Position numbers and translations under genes: made by a program
Shown here: positions 41,574 through 51,334 of the stretch, piece after piece
How positions within the stretch are numbered: the first letter of the stretch is position 1
Layout of the letters: the number at the start of each line of letters is the position of its first letter
Notes under the pieces: generated by a model
The model's input: only the letters and a program-made list of their open reading frames with translations
The model's database searches: none
Told to the model about the DNA's origin: nothing
Assembly (NCBI GenBank): GCA_003137095.1
Contig: PLET01000096.1
Coordinates: forward strand, 20,590 to 71,923
Length of the DNA stretch: 51,334 nucleotides
Direction of reading: 5' to 3'
Source: Gammaproteobacteria bacterium
GTDB lineage: Bacteria > Pseudomonadota > Gammaproteobacteria > Steroidobacterales > Steroidobacteraceae

Positions 41574-42542
41574 CTACCCGCCGGAGCGCCGCGGGATCTG
41601 CAGATAAAAGAGCCGTTTCGCCTCCTTGCGGCCCCGCGTCACCGTTTCCAGGATGAGACCGGCCGTGACAAACAGGAACGCGAGGATCATGATCGCCGCC
41701 GACAGCACCGCGGTCGGAAAGCGCGGCACCTGTCCCGTCTTGAGCCAATGCAGAATGAGCGGCACGGCCAGTGCGACGGCGAGCAGTGCCAGCGCCGCCG
41801 CGAGCACGCCGAAGAATGCCAACGGCCGTTCGTGCTTGTAGAGCGTGAGCGCCAGCCGCAAGATCCGCGCCCCGTCGCGGTAGGTCGACAGCTTGCTGTG
41901 CGAGCCGGCCGGCCTGGCGAGGTAACGGGTTTCGATCTCGCCCACCGGCATGTTCAATTCCAGCGCGTGCACCGACAACTCGGTCTCGATCTCGAATCCC
42001 CGCGAGATCACCGGACATGACTTCACGAAGCGGCGCGACATCACCCGGTAACCCGACAGGATGTCCGTGAACCGCTTGCCGAACAGATTGGAGACCACCT
42101 GTGTCAGCAGCACGTTGCCGAAGCGGTGCCCGGTGCGATAAGCGGCCGCCGCCTCGTGTGCGCGGCACCCGACCACCATGTCGAGATTCTGGGTCTGCAG
42201 CAGCTCGATCATGGCGGGCGCGCTGTCCGCGCAGTAGGTCGCATCGCCGTCGACCAGCACATACACATCGGCCTCGACGTCGGCGAACATCCGGCGCACC
42301 ACGTTGCCCTTTCCCTGGCTCGATTCGCTGCGCACTTCCGCCCCGGCGGCGCACGCCGCGGCCATCGTCCCATCGCTCGAATTGTTGTCGTAGACGAGGA
42401 TCTGCGCCTGCGGGAGGGTTCGCCTGAAGTCCTGCACCACCCGGCCGACCGCGGCCGCCTCGTTGTAGCAGGGTATGAGAACCGCCACCCGGGCCGTGTT
42501 CGCGGCTGCGGCGCGCGCGTGATCCTTCAATGAAACAGCCAT
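41574..42542 (-). CDS. GT2 glycosyltransferase, polyprenyl-phosphate hexose synthase type
   Basis: A 322-residue protein. The GT-A domain (about 18-230) has VAVLIPCYNEAAAVGRVV, VYDNNSSDGT, the DxD motif VLVDGDATYCAD, TDILSGYRVMSRRFVKS and GFEIETELSVHAL, as in DPM1-like enzymes. Two C-terminal TM helices follow (about 240-265 and 275-300). It probably transfers a sugar to undecaprenyl phosphate at the inner membrane. It follows, and overlaps by 16 bp, a polytopic membrane protein that could use or flip the product. The start is ATG at 42542. Confidence 0.87.
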   Translation of the reverse strand: MAVSLKDHARAAAANTARVAVLIPCYNEAAAVGRVVQDFRRTLPQAQILVYDNNSSDGTMAAACAAGAEVRSESSQGKGNVVRRMFADVEADVYVLVDGDATYCADSAPAMIELLQTQNLDMVVGCRAHEAAAAYRTGHRFGNVLLTQVVSNLFGKRFTDILSGYRVMSRRFVKSCPVISRGFEIETELSVHALELNMPVGEIETRYLARPAGSHSKLSTYRDGARILRLALTLYKHERPLAFFGVLAAALALLAVALAVPLILHWLKTGQVPRFPTAVLSAAIMILAFLFVTAGLILETVTRGRKEAKRLFYLQIPRRSGG

Positions 42543-43969
42543 TCTGCCAGCCTCGGATAATGCCTCTCGAATTCCAGCCGATAAAAGACGCCAACCCCGG
42601 ATCGCAGGTACCTGATCGGCGGCCCCAGCCACGAGATCTTGTAGAGGACCAGCGTCAGATTCGATCCGATGACCGCGACCGCCGCCGGCACCACGAACCA
42701 TGCGCGTCGGCGCTGCGCCGCCGCCGGCGGCCGCCGGCACAGCAGCACGAAGCCGAGAAAAGCGCCGAATTCGATGAGCGGATAGAATTCGACGCGGTAG
42801 CGGAAGCACATGCTGATCGCGCTCAGCATCAACAGGCAGGGCACTGCGAGCCCCGCCGCGACCGCCGCGCTCTGGAGCCGGTCCGGCTGCACCACGCGAT
42901 CGGCCCGAATAAGGGACCACAGGGCGTACGCCATCAGCAGCAGCAGCAACGGGTCGGTGAGCAGGAAGCTCGCCGGCGGCAGCTCGGTGGAATCGAGCAA
43001 CCGGCGCTGGGTCGCCTCCAGCAGCAGATGCCCGTCATCGCCCTGCAGAACCCAGATGGGGAAGAAATAGTAGACGATGCCGAACGGCACGCGCTGCAGA
43101 TTGAACAGTCCGTAGCTCACCGTCCGCGGCCAGCGGTCGGGAAAATCGTTGTTGTACAGGTAATAGCGGTAATTGGCGAACACCAGCGGATTGCCCCAGC
43201 GCAGGGTGTTCACGAGTCCCGCGGTCGCCGCGAGCGCACCCAGAATCAGCAGCGGCAGCAGCAGCCGCCGCGGCGATCTCTCGCGCAGGGCCGTCACCGA
43301 CAACAGGGCGCAGAGCGCCACGGACAATCCGATGCCCGTGGACACGCGCGACAATAGCGCGATGCCCGCGAGCGCGGCCATGGCGCACAGGGTGGCAGTG
43401 GTGAAGCGCCCGGACAGCAGTCCGCGCAGCGCCAGGTAGACGAAGGTCGCGGCCATGGCGCCGGCCCACAGACAGACCTCCTGGTAGATGGACGGCGTGA
43501 GGAACTCGATCTGGGGCCCGGCGAACAAGATGACCAGCAGCAAGATCCAGTACAGCTGATCGCGCAGCGCCGATGGCGGGCTGTGGAGGTAGGCCAGACG
43601 CAATGTCTGCAATTTGACGCAGGCCGCGATGCATACCGCGAAAAAGCAGGACAGACAGGTGACGTCGGCCCATGCGCCGCCGGGAATCAGCAACAGCGGC
43701 AGGCGGATGAACGCGAAGAACGGACCCCAATAGGCGAACACGCGGCCGTCGCGCAAGAACCCCTCGGGGCCGACGATCGACGCATCGACGTCGAACCGGC
43801 CGTGCAGCATGTGCTCGAGCATGCTGTTGAAGGTCAGATCGAGGCGCCCGCCCGGGCGCCCCAGGAAGTCGAATTGACCGCCAGTCAGCCAGAAGCCATA
43901 GACATAGATCGCCAAGGCGAGCAAGCCCAGCCGGATGAAGCGCTCGCTCGAATGGGCCGAATTGCTCAA
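42527..43969 (-). CDS. Polytopic membrane protein, possible GT-C glycosyltransferase
   Basis: A 480-residue inner-membrane protein with about 11-12 hydrophobic segments and no family I can name with certainty. A periplasmic loop near the N-terminus carries LDLTFNSMLEHMLHGRFDVD, and GRVFAYWGPFFAFIRLPLLL follows; acidic residues in such a first loop are usual in GT-C lipid-linked sugar transferases. RVEFYPLIEFGAFLGF near the C-terminus is also of that kind. Coupling to the GT2 gene supports a role in adding a sugar to an envelope glycan or lipid, but this is inference. A TTGACA-16-TAGCCT promoter lies upstream. Confidence 0.75.
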   Translation of the reverse strand: MSNSAHSSERFIRLGLLALAIYVYGFWLTGGQFDFLGRPGGRLDLTFNSMLEHMLHGRFDVDASIVGPEGFLRDGRVFAYWGPFFAFIRLPLLLIPGGAWADVTCLSCFFAVCIAACVKLQTLRLAYLHSPPSALRDQLYWILLLVILFAGPQIEFLTPSIYQEVCLWAGAMAATFVYLALRGLLSGRFTTATLCAMAALAGIALLSRVSTGIGLSVALCALLSVTALRERSPRRLLLPLLILGALAATAGLVNTLRWGNPLVFANYRYYLYNNDFPDRWPRTVSYGLFNLQRVPFGIVYYFFPIWVLQGDDGHLLLEATQRRLLDSTELPPASFLLTDPLLLLLMAYALWSLIRADRVVQPDRLQSAAVAAGLAVPCLLMLSAISMCFRYRVEFYPLIEFGAFLGFVLLCRRPPAAAQRRRAWFVVPAAVAVIGSNLTLVLYKISWLGPPIRYLRSGVGVFYRLEFERHYPRLAEWLFH

Positions 43970-44001
43970 ACGCTTTACTCATCATTGCGGTTAGGTGATT
44001 G

Positions 44002-44029
44002 AGGCTAAAGGGTAATTTGGTCGTGTCAA
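44002..44029 (-). promoter_or_regulatory. Candidate sigma70 promoter for the membrane protein / GT2 operon
   Basis: On the minus strand a perfect TTGACA (44024-44029) is followed, after 16 bp, by TAGCCT (44002-44007), about 30 bp upstream of the start at 43969. The -35 is strong and the -10 weak. The rest of the 209-bp divergent gap with the efflux operon shows no clear plus-strand promoter. Confidence 0.45.
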
Positions 44030-44178
44030 GCGCACCCCCGAGGGAACGTGAAAGGCCCCGAACAAGCCGCCGCACAAAGTTCAATTGCTCCCCCTGCCGC
44101 GGACTCAATGCCGTCGCCGGCCGGTACCTGATGGTAACCTTGTCCGTACGGGCATCGGCCGATCGAGGTTCAAGACCG

Positions 44179-45468
44179 GTGAATGTGGCAAATGACATCG
44201 AAGACATCGGCCAAAGCTCCCCGGGACGGTGGCGCAGGCGGCTGCTCAATCGCCGGACGGTACTGATCCTGGCGTTGATCCTGTTCGTGTTCGTAATTTT
44301 CCTGGTCGGATATCTGCAGCATCGCAAGCAGGCGCCGGCCGAAGCGCGCGGCGGCCGTCCCGGACAGAATGGCCCGGTGGCCGTGTCCGTGGCCACGGTG
44401 AGCACGGGTGACATCGAGGTGCGCATTCCCGCGCTCGGCACGGTCACGCCGCTCGCCACGGTCACGGTGCGCACCCAGATCACCGGGCAACTGCAGAAAA
44501 TCGCCTTCACCGAGGGCCAGCTCGTGCGCCAGGGAGACTTCCTCGCGCAGATCGACCCGCGTCCCTACCAGGCGGCGCTCGAGCAGATGCAGGCGAATCT
44601 GCGCCGCGACCAGGCATTGCTCGCCGACGCCAAATTGGACCTGAAGCGCTACGAGGGGCTCATCAAGGAGGATGGCATTGCGCAGCAGCAGCTCGACACG
44701 CAGCGCGCACTGGTGGATCAATACGAGGGAACGCTTGCCTCGGACGTGGCGCAGATCAACACCGCGAAGCTCAACCTGCAGTACACGCACATCGTCTCGC
44801 CGGTCACCGGCCGGGTGGGCCTGCGGCAGGTCGATCAGGGAAACTACGTCACACCGGGCGACGCCAACGGCATCGTCGTGATCAACCAGCTGCAGCCCAT
44901 CACCGTGATTTTTTCCATACCCGAGGACAACATCTCGGCCGTGATGAAGCGCCTGAAAGACGGCGCCGCGCTCACCGTCGAGGCCTTCGACCGCAGCGAC
45001 AGCACCAAGCTCGCCGACGGCAGGCTGCTGACGGTCGACAACACGATTGATACCACCACCGGCACCATCAAGCTGCGCGCGCAGTTCGACAACACCGACG
45101 GGCTGCTGTTTCCCAACCAGTTCGTGAACGTGATGCTGCTGCAAAACGTCCTGCAGAACCAGATCATCATGCCGAACGCCGCGGTGCACCGCGGCGCGCC
45201 GAACGGCGTGGCGACCAGCTTCGTCTACCTCGTGAATTCTGACGATACGGTGTCGGTGCGGCCGGTGACGCTCGGCGTCATCGACGGCGAGCGTGTCGCC
45301 GTCAGCTCCGGGCTCAAGGCGGGCGACGTCGTCGTCACCGAGGGCGGAGACCGCCTGCGCGAGGGCGCTCAGGTGATACTGCCCGCGGCGGTGCCGGCGG
45401 CGGGGGCTGCGAATGCAGCCGCACGAAAATCCGGTGCACGCCGCCCGCGCACTGCGCCGCAGCCGTAA
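44179..45468 (+). CDS. RND efflux periplasmic adaptor subunit (MdtA-like)
   Basis: A 429-residue membrane fusion protein. One N-terminal TM helix ([19 protein letters not shown]), then an HlyD-type biotinyl-lipoyl half, a coiled-coil hairpin ([20 protein letters not shown] to [20 protein letters not shown]) and [18 protein letters not shown], with [13 protein letters not shown] as in MdtA. It links inner-membrane RND pumps to a TolC-type channel. GTG at 44179 is chosen, with GAGG upstream; ATG at 44131 is an alternative and the frame is open to 43999. Five bp separate it from the first permease gene. Confidence 0.9.
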   Translation: MNVANDIEDIGQSSPGRWRRRLLNRRTVLILALILFVFVIFLVGYLQHRKQAPAEARGGRPGQNGPVAVSVATVSTGDIEVRIPALGTVTPLATVTVRTQITGQLQKIAFTEGQLVRQGDFLAQIDPRPYQAALEQMQANLRRDQALLADAKLDLKRYEGLIKEDGIAQQQLDTQRALVDQYEGTLASDVAQINTAKLNLQYTHIVSPVTGRVGLRQVDQGNYVTPGDANGIVVINQLQPITVIFSIPEDNISAVMKRLKDGAALTVEAFDRSDSTKLADGRLLTVDNTIDTTTGTIKLRAQFDNTDGLLFPNQFVNVMLLQNVLQNQIIMPNAAVHRGAPNGVATSFVYLVNSDDTVSVRPVTLGVIDGERVAVSSGLKAGDVVVTEGGDRLREGAQVILPAAVPAAGAANAAARKSGARRPRTAPQP

Positions 45469-45473
45469 GCGGA

Positions 45474-48400
45474 ATGAATCCGTCGCGCATTTTCATCCTG
45501 CGGCCGGTCGCAACGACCCTGCTGATGCTCGCCATTTTGATCGTCGGCGCCATCGCCTATGTGCAGCTGCCCCTGTCGGCCCTGCCCGAGGTCGCCTATC
45601 CGACGATCCAGGTCGAGACCTTCTATCCTGGTGCGAGCCCCGAAGTCATCACCTCGGCCATCACGGCGCCGCTCGAAAAGCAGTTCGGCCAGATGCCCGG
45701 CCTGAATCAGATGTCCTCGACCAGCTCGGCCGGCGCGTCGGTCATCACCCTGGAATTCAACCTGGCACTCGCCATCGACGTCGCCGAACAGGAGGTGCAG
45801 GCCGCCATCAGTGCCGCGCAAAATCTGCTGCCGCAGGATCTGCCGTCGCCGCCGATCTACGCGAAGGTCAATCCCGCCGACGCGCCGGTGCTGACCCTGG
45901 GCATCACCTCGGGTGTCCTGCCCCTGACGGAGGTCGAGGATCTGGCCGACATCCGGGTCGCGCAGAAGATCTCCCAGCTCAAGGGAGTCGGCGTGGTCAG
46001 CATCAGCGGCGGCCAGCGGCCCGCCGTGCGCGTGATCGTCAATCCGCGCGCGCTCGCCGCCTACGGCCTGAACATCGACGATCTTCGCACCACGATCGGC
46101 GTCGCCAATCAGAACGGACCGAAGGGCACGCTGGACGGGCCGATGAGCGCCTACACGGTCAACACCAACGATCAGATCAGGAGCGCGGACGAATACGGCA
46201 GCATCGTGATCGCCTACAAGAACGCCGCTCCGGTGCGGTTGCGCGACGTCGCCACCCTGGTGGCCGGCGCCGAGAACACCAAACTCGGCGGGTGGATGAA
46301 CCGGACCCCGGCTTTGATACTCAACGTGCAGCGCCAGCCGGGCGCGAACGTGGTCGACGTCGTCAACCGGGTGCACGAACTGCTGCCGTCGCTGCATTCG
46401 GCCCTGCCTGCCGGCGTCGAGGTCACGATCCTCACGGATCGCACGACGACGATCCGCGCCTCGATCGCGGACGTGGAATTCGAACTCGCCCTGGCCGTCG
46501 CACTGGTGGTGCTGGTGATATTCATCTTCCTGCGCAACGTCCCGGCGACGGTCATTCCCAGCCTGTCGGTGCCGCTGTCGCTGGTGGGCACGTTTGCGGT
46601 CATGTATCTGGCGAATTTCAGCCTCAACAACCTGTCGCTCATGGCCCTGACCATCGCCACCGGCTTCGTCGTGGACGACGCCATCGTGATGATCGAGAAC
46701 ATCTCGCGCTACATCGAACTCGGGGACCCGCCGCTCGAAGCCGCCTTGAAGGGCGCCGGTCAGATCGGATTCACCATCATTTCATTGACGGTGTCGCTCA
46801 TTGCCGTGTTGATTCCGCTGCTGTTCATGCAGGATGTGGTCGGAAGACTGTTTCGGGAATTTGCCGTGACGCTCGCCGTCACGATTCTCATATCCGCCGT
46901 GGTGTCGCTGACGCTGGTGCCGATGATGTGCGCAAAGCTGCTCAAGCCGCGGCCGGCGGGGCATAAGGCCGAGGACCTCGGCCGCTGGTTCACCGCGCTG
47001 CTCGGATGGTATGGCCGCGCCCTGACGTGGGTGCTCGATCGCCAGCGTGCGACGCTTTACGTCGCGATCGCCACGCTTGCGGTCACGGCGCTCCTGTACG
47101 TGCTCATTCCGAAGGGCTTCTTTCCGGATCAGGACACCGGCCTGATACAGGGCGTGTCGGAGGCGACCGAGTCGATCTCGTACGCCGCCATGGCAGGCAG
47201 GCAGCAGACGCTGGCGGCTGCCATTCTCACGGATCCGGACGTGCAGAGCCTGTCCTCGTTCATCGGCATCGACGGCAACAACGTCACCTTGAACAGCGGC
47301 CGATTTCTCATCAATCTGAAGGCCCGCGCCCAACGCAGTTCCAACGTCACCGAGGTGATCCGGCGGCTGCAGTCCGAGACCGCCGGGCTGGCCGGCATCA
47401 CCCTGTACATGCAGCCGGTCCAGGATCTCACGCTCGACAACACCATCAGCCGCACCCAATACCAGTTCACCCTGGAGAGCGCGGATTCGGCGGCCCTCGC
47501 CAGTTGGACGCCGAAGCTGCTCGCGGCGCTGCGCCGCCAGCCCGAACTCGCGGACGTGGTTTCCAACCAGGAGGACAACGGACTCGCTGCCTACGTGACC
47601 ATCGACCGGGACAGCGCGGCGCGCCTGGGCATCAGCGTGGGCACGGTGGACAACGCGCTTTACGATGCATTCGGCCAGCGCATCGTATCGACGATTTTCA
47701 CCCAGTCGAATCAGTACCGCGTCATCCTGGAGGCGGACCCCGCCACCTTCCATTCGGTCGATTCGCTGGCGTCGATCTACGTGCCCTCCGCCAGCGGCGG
47801 ACAGGTGCCGCTGTCGGCCATCGCCAAAGTGGACATCGAGACGCGGCCTTTGCTCATCAATCACCTGGCGCAATTCCCGGCGACGACGGTGTCGTTCAAT
47901 CTCGCGCCGGGCGTCTCGCTCGGTGCGGCGGTATCCGCCATCGAGAGCACGGAGCGCGATGCGGGTCTGCCGCAGAGCATCCGCACGACCTTCCAGGGGG
48001 CGGCTCTGGCGTTTCGCAGCAACCTGACCAATGAGCTGCTGCTGCTGGTGGCGGCCGTGCTCGTCATGTACATCGTGCTCGGGGTTCTCTACGAGAGTTT
48101 CATACACCCCATCACCATCCTCTCGACCCTGCCATCGGCAGGCATCGGCGCTCTGCTCGCACTCATGCTCGCCGGAGATGACCTGACCATCATCGCGCTC
48201 ATCGGCATCATCCTGCTGATCGGTATCGTCAAAAAGAACGCGATCCTGATGATCGACTTCGCGATCGACGCCGAGCGGCTGGAGGGCCTGTCGGCCCGTG
48301 AGGCTATCTTCCGGGCCTGCATGCTGAGATTCCGGCCCATCCTCATGACCACGGTGGCGGCGATATTCGGTGCGCTGCCGCTGATGTTCGGCACCGGTAC

Positions 48401-48572
48401 GGGGTCGGAGCTGCGTCATCCGCTCGGCGTGAGCATCGTCGGGGGTCTGCTGGTCAGCCAGGTGCTCACGCTGTTCACCACACCGGTCATCTATCTGGCA
48501 TTCGATCGGCTGGCGAAGCGGGCCCGCGGCCCGCGGCCGGCGGGCGAACTGTCCGCGGCGAGCCCGACTTGA
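45474..48572 (+). CDS. RND efflux permease, MdtB-like
   Basis: A 1032-residue HAE1-type RND pump with 12 TM helices and two large periplasmic loops, a normal length. Proton-relay aspartates are Asp401 and Asp402 in [13 protein letters not shown]; the partner Lys in TM10 is in [34 protein letters not shown] at the N-terminus and [20 protein letters not shown] are typical of MdtB/MdtC. It probably forms a hetero-trimer with the next permease, as in MdtBC. Its stop overlaps the TTG start of that gene. Confidence 0.93.
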   Translation: MNPSRIFILRPVATTLLMLAILIVGAIAYVQLPLSALPEVAYPTIQVETFYPGASPEVITSAITAPLEKQFGQMPGLNQMSSTSSAGASVITLEFNLALAIDVAEQEVQAAISAAQNLLPQDLPSPPIYAKVNPADAPVLTLGITSGVLPLTEVEDLADIRVAQKISQLKGVGVVSISGGQRPAVRVIVNPRALAAYGLNIDDLRTTIGVANQNGPKGTLDGPMSAYTVNTNDQIRSADEYGSIVIAYKNAAPVRLRDVATLVAGAENTKLGGWMNRTPALILNVQRQPGANVVDVVNRVHELLPSLHSALPAGVEVTILTDRTTTIRASIADVEFELALAVALVVLVIFIFLRNVPATVIPSLSVPLSLVGTFAVMYLANFSLNNLSLMALTIATGFVVDDAIVMIENISRYIELGDPPLEAALKGAGQIGFTIISLTVSLIAVLIPLLFMQDVVGRLFREFAVTLAVTILISAVVSLTLVPMMCAKLLKPRPAGHKAEDLGRWFTALLGWYGRALTWVLDRQRATLYVAIATLAVTALLYVLIPKGFFPDQDTGLIQGVSEATESISYAAMAGRQQTLAAAILTDPDVQSLSSFIGIDGNNVTLNSGRFLINLKARAQRSSNVTEVIRRLQSETAGLAGITLYMQPVQDLTLDNTISRTQYQFTLESADSAALASWTPKLLAALRRQPELADVVSNQEDNGLAAYVTIDRDSAARLGISVGTVDNALYDAFGQRIVSTIFTQSNQYRVILEADPATFHSVDSLASIYVPSASGGQVPLSAIAKVDIETRPLLINHLAQFPATTVSFNLAPGVSLGAAVSAIESTERDAGLPQSIRTTFQGAALAFRSNLTNELLLLVAAVLVMYIVLGVLYESFIHPITILSTLPSAGIGALLALMLAGDDLTIIALIGIILLIGIVKKNAILMIDFAIDAERLEGLSAREAIFRACMLRFRPILMTTVAAIFGALPLMFGTGTGSELRHPLGVSIVGGLLVSQVLTLFTTPVIYLAFDRLAKRARGPRPAGELSAASPT

Positions 48573-51334
48573 ACATTTCCGCGCCGTTCATCGCCAGACC
48601 CGTGGCGACCATCCTGTTGACGGCCGGCGTGGCGCTGTGCGGCGCCGCAGCCTTTACCCTGCTGCCGGTCGCACCGCTGCCGCGCATCGATGCGCCGGCG
48701 ATCTTCGTGTCGGCGAGCCTGCCCGGCGCGAGCCCGGAGGTCATGGCCAGCAGCGTGGCCACCCCGCTGGAGCGCCACCTCGGCGCGATCGCCGACGTCG
48801 ACGACATGACCTCCTCGAGCGGCGTCGGAACCTCGAACATCCAGCTGACCTTCGGCATAGACCGCGACATCGACGGTGCGGCACGCGACGTGCAGGCAGC
48901 CATCGTGGCGGCGCACGCCGATCTGCCCACCTCGCTGACCAGCAATCCGTCGTACCGCAAGCTCAACAGCGCCCTGTTTCCCGTCATGGCCCTGGCGATG
49001 ACCTCCGATGTGCTCACCCAGGGCCAGATTTACGACGCCGCGGATGCGGTGATCTCGCAGCGCCTGTCGCAGATCAAGGGGGTCGGCGGCGTCAATGTGA
49101 GCGGCAGCGCCCTGCCGGCCGTGCGGGTGGAGATCAATCCCCTGTCGCTGTCCAAATACGGCATCGGCCTGCAGGACGTGCGCGCCGCGATCTCCAACGC
49201 CAACGCCAACGCCCCCAAGGGTGCGATCGAGTCCGACACCCTGCACTACCAGATCTACACCAACGACAACGCCCGTGACGCCGAGCCGTACCGCAGCCTG
49301 ATCATCGCCAACCGCAACGGCGCGATCGTGCGGCTCGGCGACGTCGCCACGGTGTCGGACATGCAGGACGGGGCGACCGAGAACATCCGCACGTACGGCC
49401 TGTACAACGGCAAGGCGGCGGTGTCGGTGCGGATCTACCAGCAGCCCGGCGCCAACATCATCGAGATGGTCGATGCCGTCAAGGCGGAGCTGCCGCTGCT
49501 CAAGGCATCCATCGACCCGAAGATCGACCTGGTCGTGACCTTCGACCGCTCGGTCACCATCCGCGCCTCGCTGCGCCAGGTCGAGCAGACCCTGTTGCTG
49601 GCCGTGGCGATGGTCATCCTGGTGGTCTACATCTTTCTAAACAGCGGGCGTGCCGCGCTGATTCCGGCGATCGCGGTGCCGGTGTCGCTGATCGGCACGT
49701 TCGGTGCGATGTATCTGCTCGACTACACCCTCGACAATTTTTCGCTGATGGCGCTCACCATCGCCACCGGGTTCGTGGTCGACGACGCCATCGTGGTGAT
49801 GGAGAACACCACCCGTCACATCGAGGCGGGCATGGCGCGGATGCAGGCGGCCCTGCTCGGCGCCCGCGAAGTGGGCTTCACGGTCGTCTCCATGAGCCTG
49901 TCGCTCATCGCGGTATTCGTGCCGTTCGTGCTCGCCGGCGGCCTGGTCGGCAAGCTGTTCCGCGAATTCACCATCACGCTGTCGGTGTCGATCCTGATAT
50001 CCCTGGTGATTTCGCTGACCACGACGCCCATGATGTGCTCGCGGCTGCTCGACCGTGACGGCATGCACAGGCCGTCGAGATTCGGCGCCGCCTTCGAGCG
50101 CGGTTTCCAGGGCCTGCGCCGTGACTACGAGAAGACCCTCGGCTGGGCGCTCGACCACCGGCGGATCATGATGCTGGTGCTGCTCGCCACCATCGGGCTG
50201 AACGTGTTTCTTTACGTGGTGATCCCCAAGGGATTCTTTCCGCAGCAGGACACGGGCCAGCTGCAGGGTGGCATACGCGGCGACGCCACCAGTTCCTTTC
50301 AGCTGATGAAGCGCAAGCTGCAGGACGTGGCGGCCATCATCGGCCGCGATCCGGCGGTCAAGAGCCTGACCGGATCGGTGGGCGGCGGCGGCTTCGGTCC
50401 TTTCGGCGGGGGCGGCGCGAACGCCAATGTCAGCGTGACCCTCAAGCCCTTGTCGGAACGCGGCGATTCCGCGGACCAGGTCATCGCGCGATTGCGCCCG
50501 CAGCTGTCGCGCGTCGCGGGCGTGGCCACCTATCTGCAGGCCGTGCAGGACTTCGGCGGCGGCGGCGGACGTTCGGCGAATTCGCAATATCAATACACGC
50601 TGCTCGGCGATGATTTGACGGAGCTGCGCAATTGGTCGCAGAAGATCCGTGTGGCCCTGCAGGATGTGCCGGAGCTCACCGATGTGGACACGGATCAGCA
50701 GCCGGGCGGCCTGGAGGCGGACCTGATCGTGGACCGCGACAGCGCGTCGCGCCTCGGTCTGACCGAGATCCAGATCGACAACGCGCTGGGCGATGCGTTT
50801 GCGCAGGCCCAGGTATCCACCATTTACAACCCGTTCAGTCCGCAGCAATACCATGTGGTCATGGAGGTGGCGCCGGAGTACTGGCAGAACCCGGAGGTTC
50901 TGAAAAAGCTGTACGTCAGCACCTCGGGCGGCTCGGTCACCGGCACCCAGAGCACTCAGGCGGTCGCCGGCACCGCCGTGCTCAGGTCCGGCACCGGCGC
51001 CACGGCGAACTCCATCGCCGCGGACACCGCCCGCAATCTGGCGGCCAATTCGCTGGCCAATGCCGGCCGCGGCAACACCTCGACCGGATCGGCGGTGAGC
51101 GTCGCCAGCGAGACCGTCGTGCCGTTCTCGGCCTTCAGCCATTTCAGCACCGGCACCACGCCGGTGAGCGTCAACCACACCGGCACGTCGGTGTCGACGT
51201 CCATCGCCTTCAATCTTCCGGAACGCGAGTCGCTCGGCGTGGCGCTGGCGGCGATCGAGCGGACCATGAATCAAATCCACGTGCCGGTGAGCATCCGCGG
51301 TGCGTCCTACGGCACGGCGCGGCTCTTTCAGCAG
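48569..51334 (+). CDS. RND efflux permease, MdtC-like (cut by window edge)
   Basis: The frame starts with TTG at 48569 (overlapping the previous stop, TTGA) and runs off the right edge after 922 codons. The N-terminus [20 protein letters not shown] matches RND pumps. Asp405 and Asp406 in [13 protein letters not shown] are the proton-relay residues; [20 protein letters not shown] is the MdtC-like second loop start. Between LYVSTS and VPFSAFSHF there is an insertion of about 60 residues (nt 50926-51112), rich in Ser, Thr, Ala and Gly, where other pumps have about four residues. There is also a short Gly-rich loop ([12 protein letters not shown]) earlier. Confidence 0.92.
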   Translation, partial: MNISAPFIARPVATILLTAGVALCGAAAFTLLPVAPLPRIDAPAIFVSASLPGASPEVMASSVATPLERHLGAIADVDDMTSSSGVGTSNIQLTFGIDRDIDGAARDVQAAIVAAHADLPTSLTSNPSYRKLNSALFPVMALAMTSDVLTQGQIYDAADAVISQRLSQIKGVGGVNVSGSALPAVRVEINPLSLSKYGIGLQDVRAAISNANANAPKGAIESDTLHYQIYTNDNARDAEPYRSLIIANRNGAIVRLGDVATVSDMQDGATENIRTYGLYNGKAAVSVRIYQQPGANIIEMVDAVKAELPLLKASIDPKIDLVVTFDRSVTIRASLRQVEQTLLLAVAMVILVVYIFLNSGRAALIPAIAVPVSLIGTFGAMYLLDYTLDNFSLMALTIATGFVVDDAIVVMENTTRHIEAGMARMQAALLGAREVGFTVVSMSLSLIAVFVPFVLAGGLVGKLFREFTITLSVSILISLVISLTTTPMMCSRLLDRDGMHRPSRFGAAFERGFQGLRRDYEKTLGWALDHRRIMMLVLLATIGLNVFLYVVIPKGFFPQQDTGQLQGGIRGDATSSFQLMKRKLQDVAAIIGRDPAVKSLTGSVGGGGFGPFGGGGANANVSVTLKPLSERGDSADQVIARLRPQLSRVAGVATYLQAVQDFGGGGGRSANSQYQYTLLGDDLTELRNWSQKIRVALQDVPELTDVDTDQQPGGLEADLIVDRDSASRLGLTEIQIDNALGDAFAQAQVSTIYNPFSPQQYHVVMEVAPEYWQNPEVLKKLYVSTSGGSVTGTQSTQAVAGTAVLRSGTGATANSIAADTARNLAANSLANAGRGNTSTGSAVSVASETVVPFSAFSHFSTGTTPVSVNHTGTSVSTSIAFNLPERESLGVALAAIERTMNQIHVPVSIRGASYGTARLFQQ

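Overview
The window is about 51 kb of high-GC, densely coding bacterial chromosome. Single-chain PurL, a DUF1820 protein, the fimT-pilVWXY1E minor pilin order, a YncD-like TonB receptor and MdtABC-type efflux genes point to a gammaproteobacterium. The very high GC, the alpha-amino acid ester hydrolase closely resembling the Xanthomonas enzyme, and the many secreted or TonB-type proteins suggest Xanthomonadales, Nevskiales or Steroidobacterales; that placement is inference. I see no rRNA, tRNA, CRISPR array, insertion sequence, integrase or prophage, and no gene-free gap above 300 bp.

Layout. 1-1028 (minus): DUF1820 gene followed by the 5' part of purL, cut by the window edge. 1113-2447: an orphan T6SS-type FHA gene (tagH). 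2460-4510: a TctD/TctE-like two-component pair. 4602-11463: a fully overlapping operon for type IV pilus minor pilins, with a PilY1 whose N-terminus looks like an L-type lectin domain instead of the usual von Willebrand A domain. 11534-15913 (minus): a low-complexity surface protein, a YncD/PqqU-like TonB-dependent receptor and a PLP-dependent Cys/Met metabolism enzyme. 16084-21860: housekeeping and accessory genes (ZIP transporter, chalcone-isomerase-like protein, EamA exporter, orphan LpxD paralogue, 3-methyladenine DNA glycosylase, homocysteine methyltransferase, enoyl-CoA hydratase).

22035-25340 holds the most unusual gene: one uninterrupted frame joining a 12-TM MFS transporter to a complete alpha-amino acid ester hydrolase (CocE/NonD family) through what looks like the hydrolase's former signal peptide. 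25372-31185 (minus) carries a YXWGXW-type lipoprotein, an MHS-family symporter, DUF3014, a retropepsin-like protease and a pirin. 31314-36528 is an NAD-dependent molybdenum formate dehydrogenase operon (fdsGBAD). It converges on, and overlaps, gfa (formaldehyde-glutathione adduct formation), so formaldehyde capture and formate oxidation sit together.

37197-41557 contains a small GNAT, two SMP-30/gluconolactonase-like proteins, an aldo/keto reductase, a possible S1/P1 nuclease remnant and a quinone oxidoreductase. 41574-43969 (minus) is a polytopic membrane protein plus a GT2 glycosyltransferase, probably a lipid-linked sugar pathway. 44179 to the end is an RND efflux operon (MdtA-, MdtB- and MdtC-like), the last gene running off the window and carrying an unusual Ser/Thr/Ala-rich insertion.

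Two minus-strand surface-protein genes 14 kb apart (starts at 12346 and 26466) share an identical 11-bp upstream element at nearly the same distance from the start codon, and three minus-strand exported proteins contain in-frame 12- or 18-bp tandem repeats. All assignments come from reading the sequence and remembered family motifs; no database search was run.
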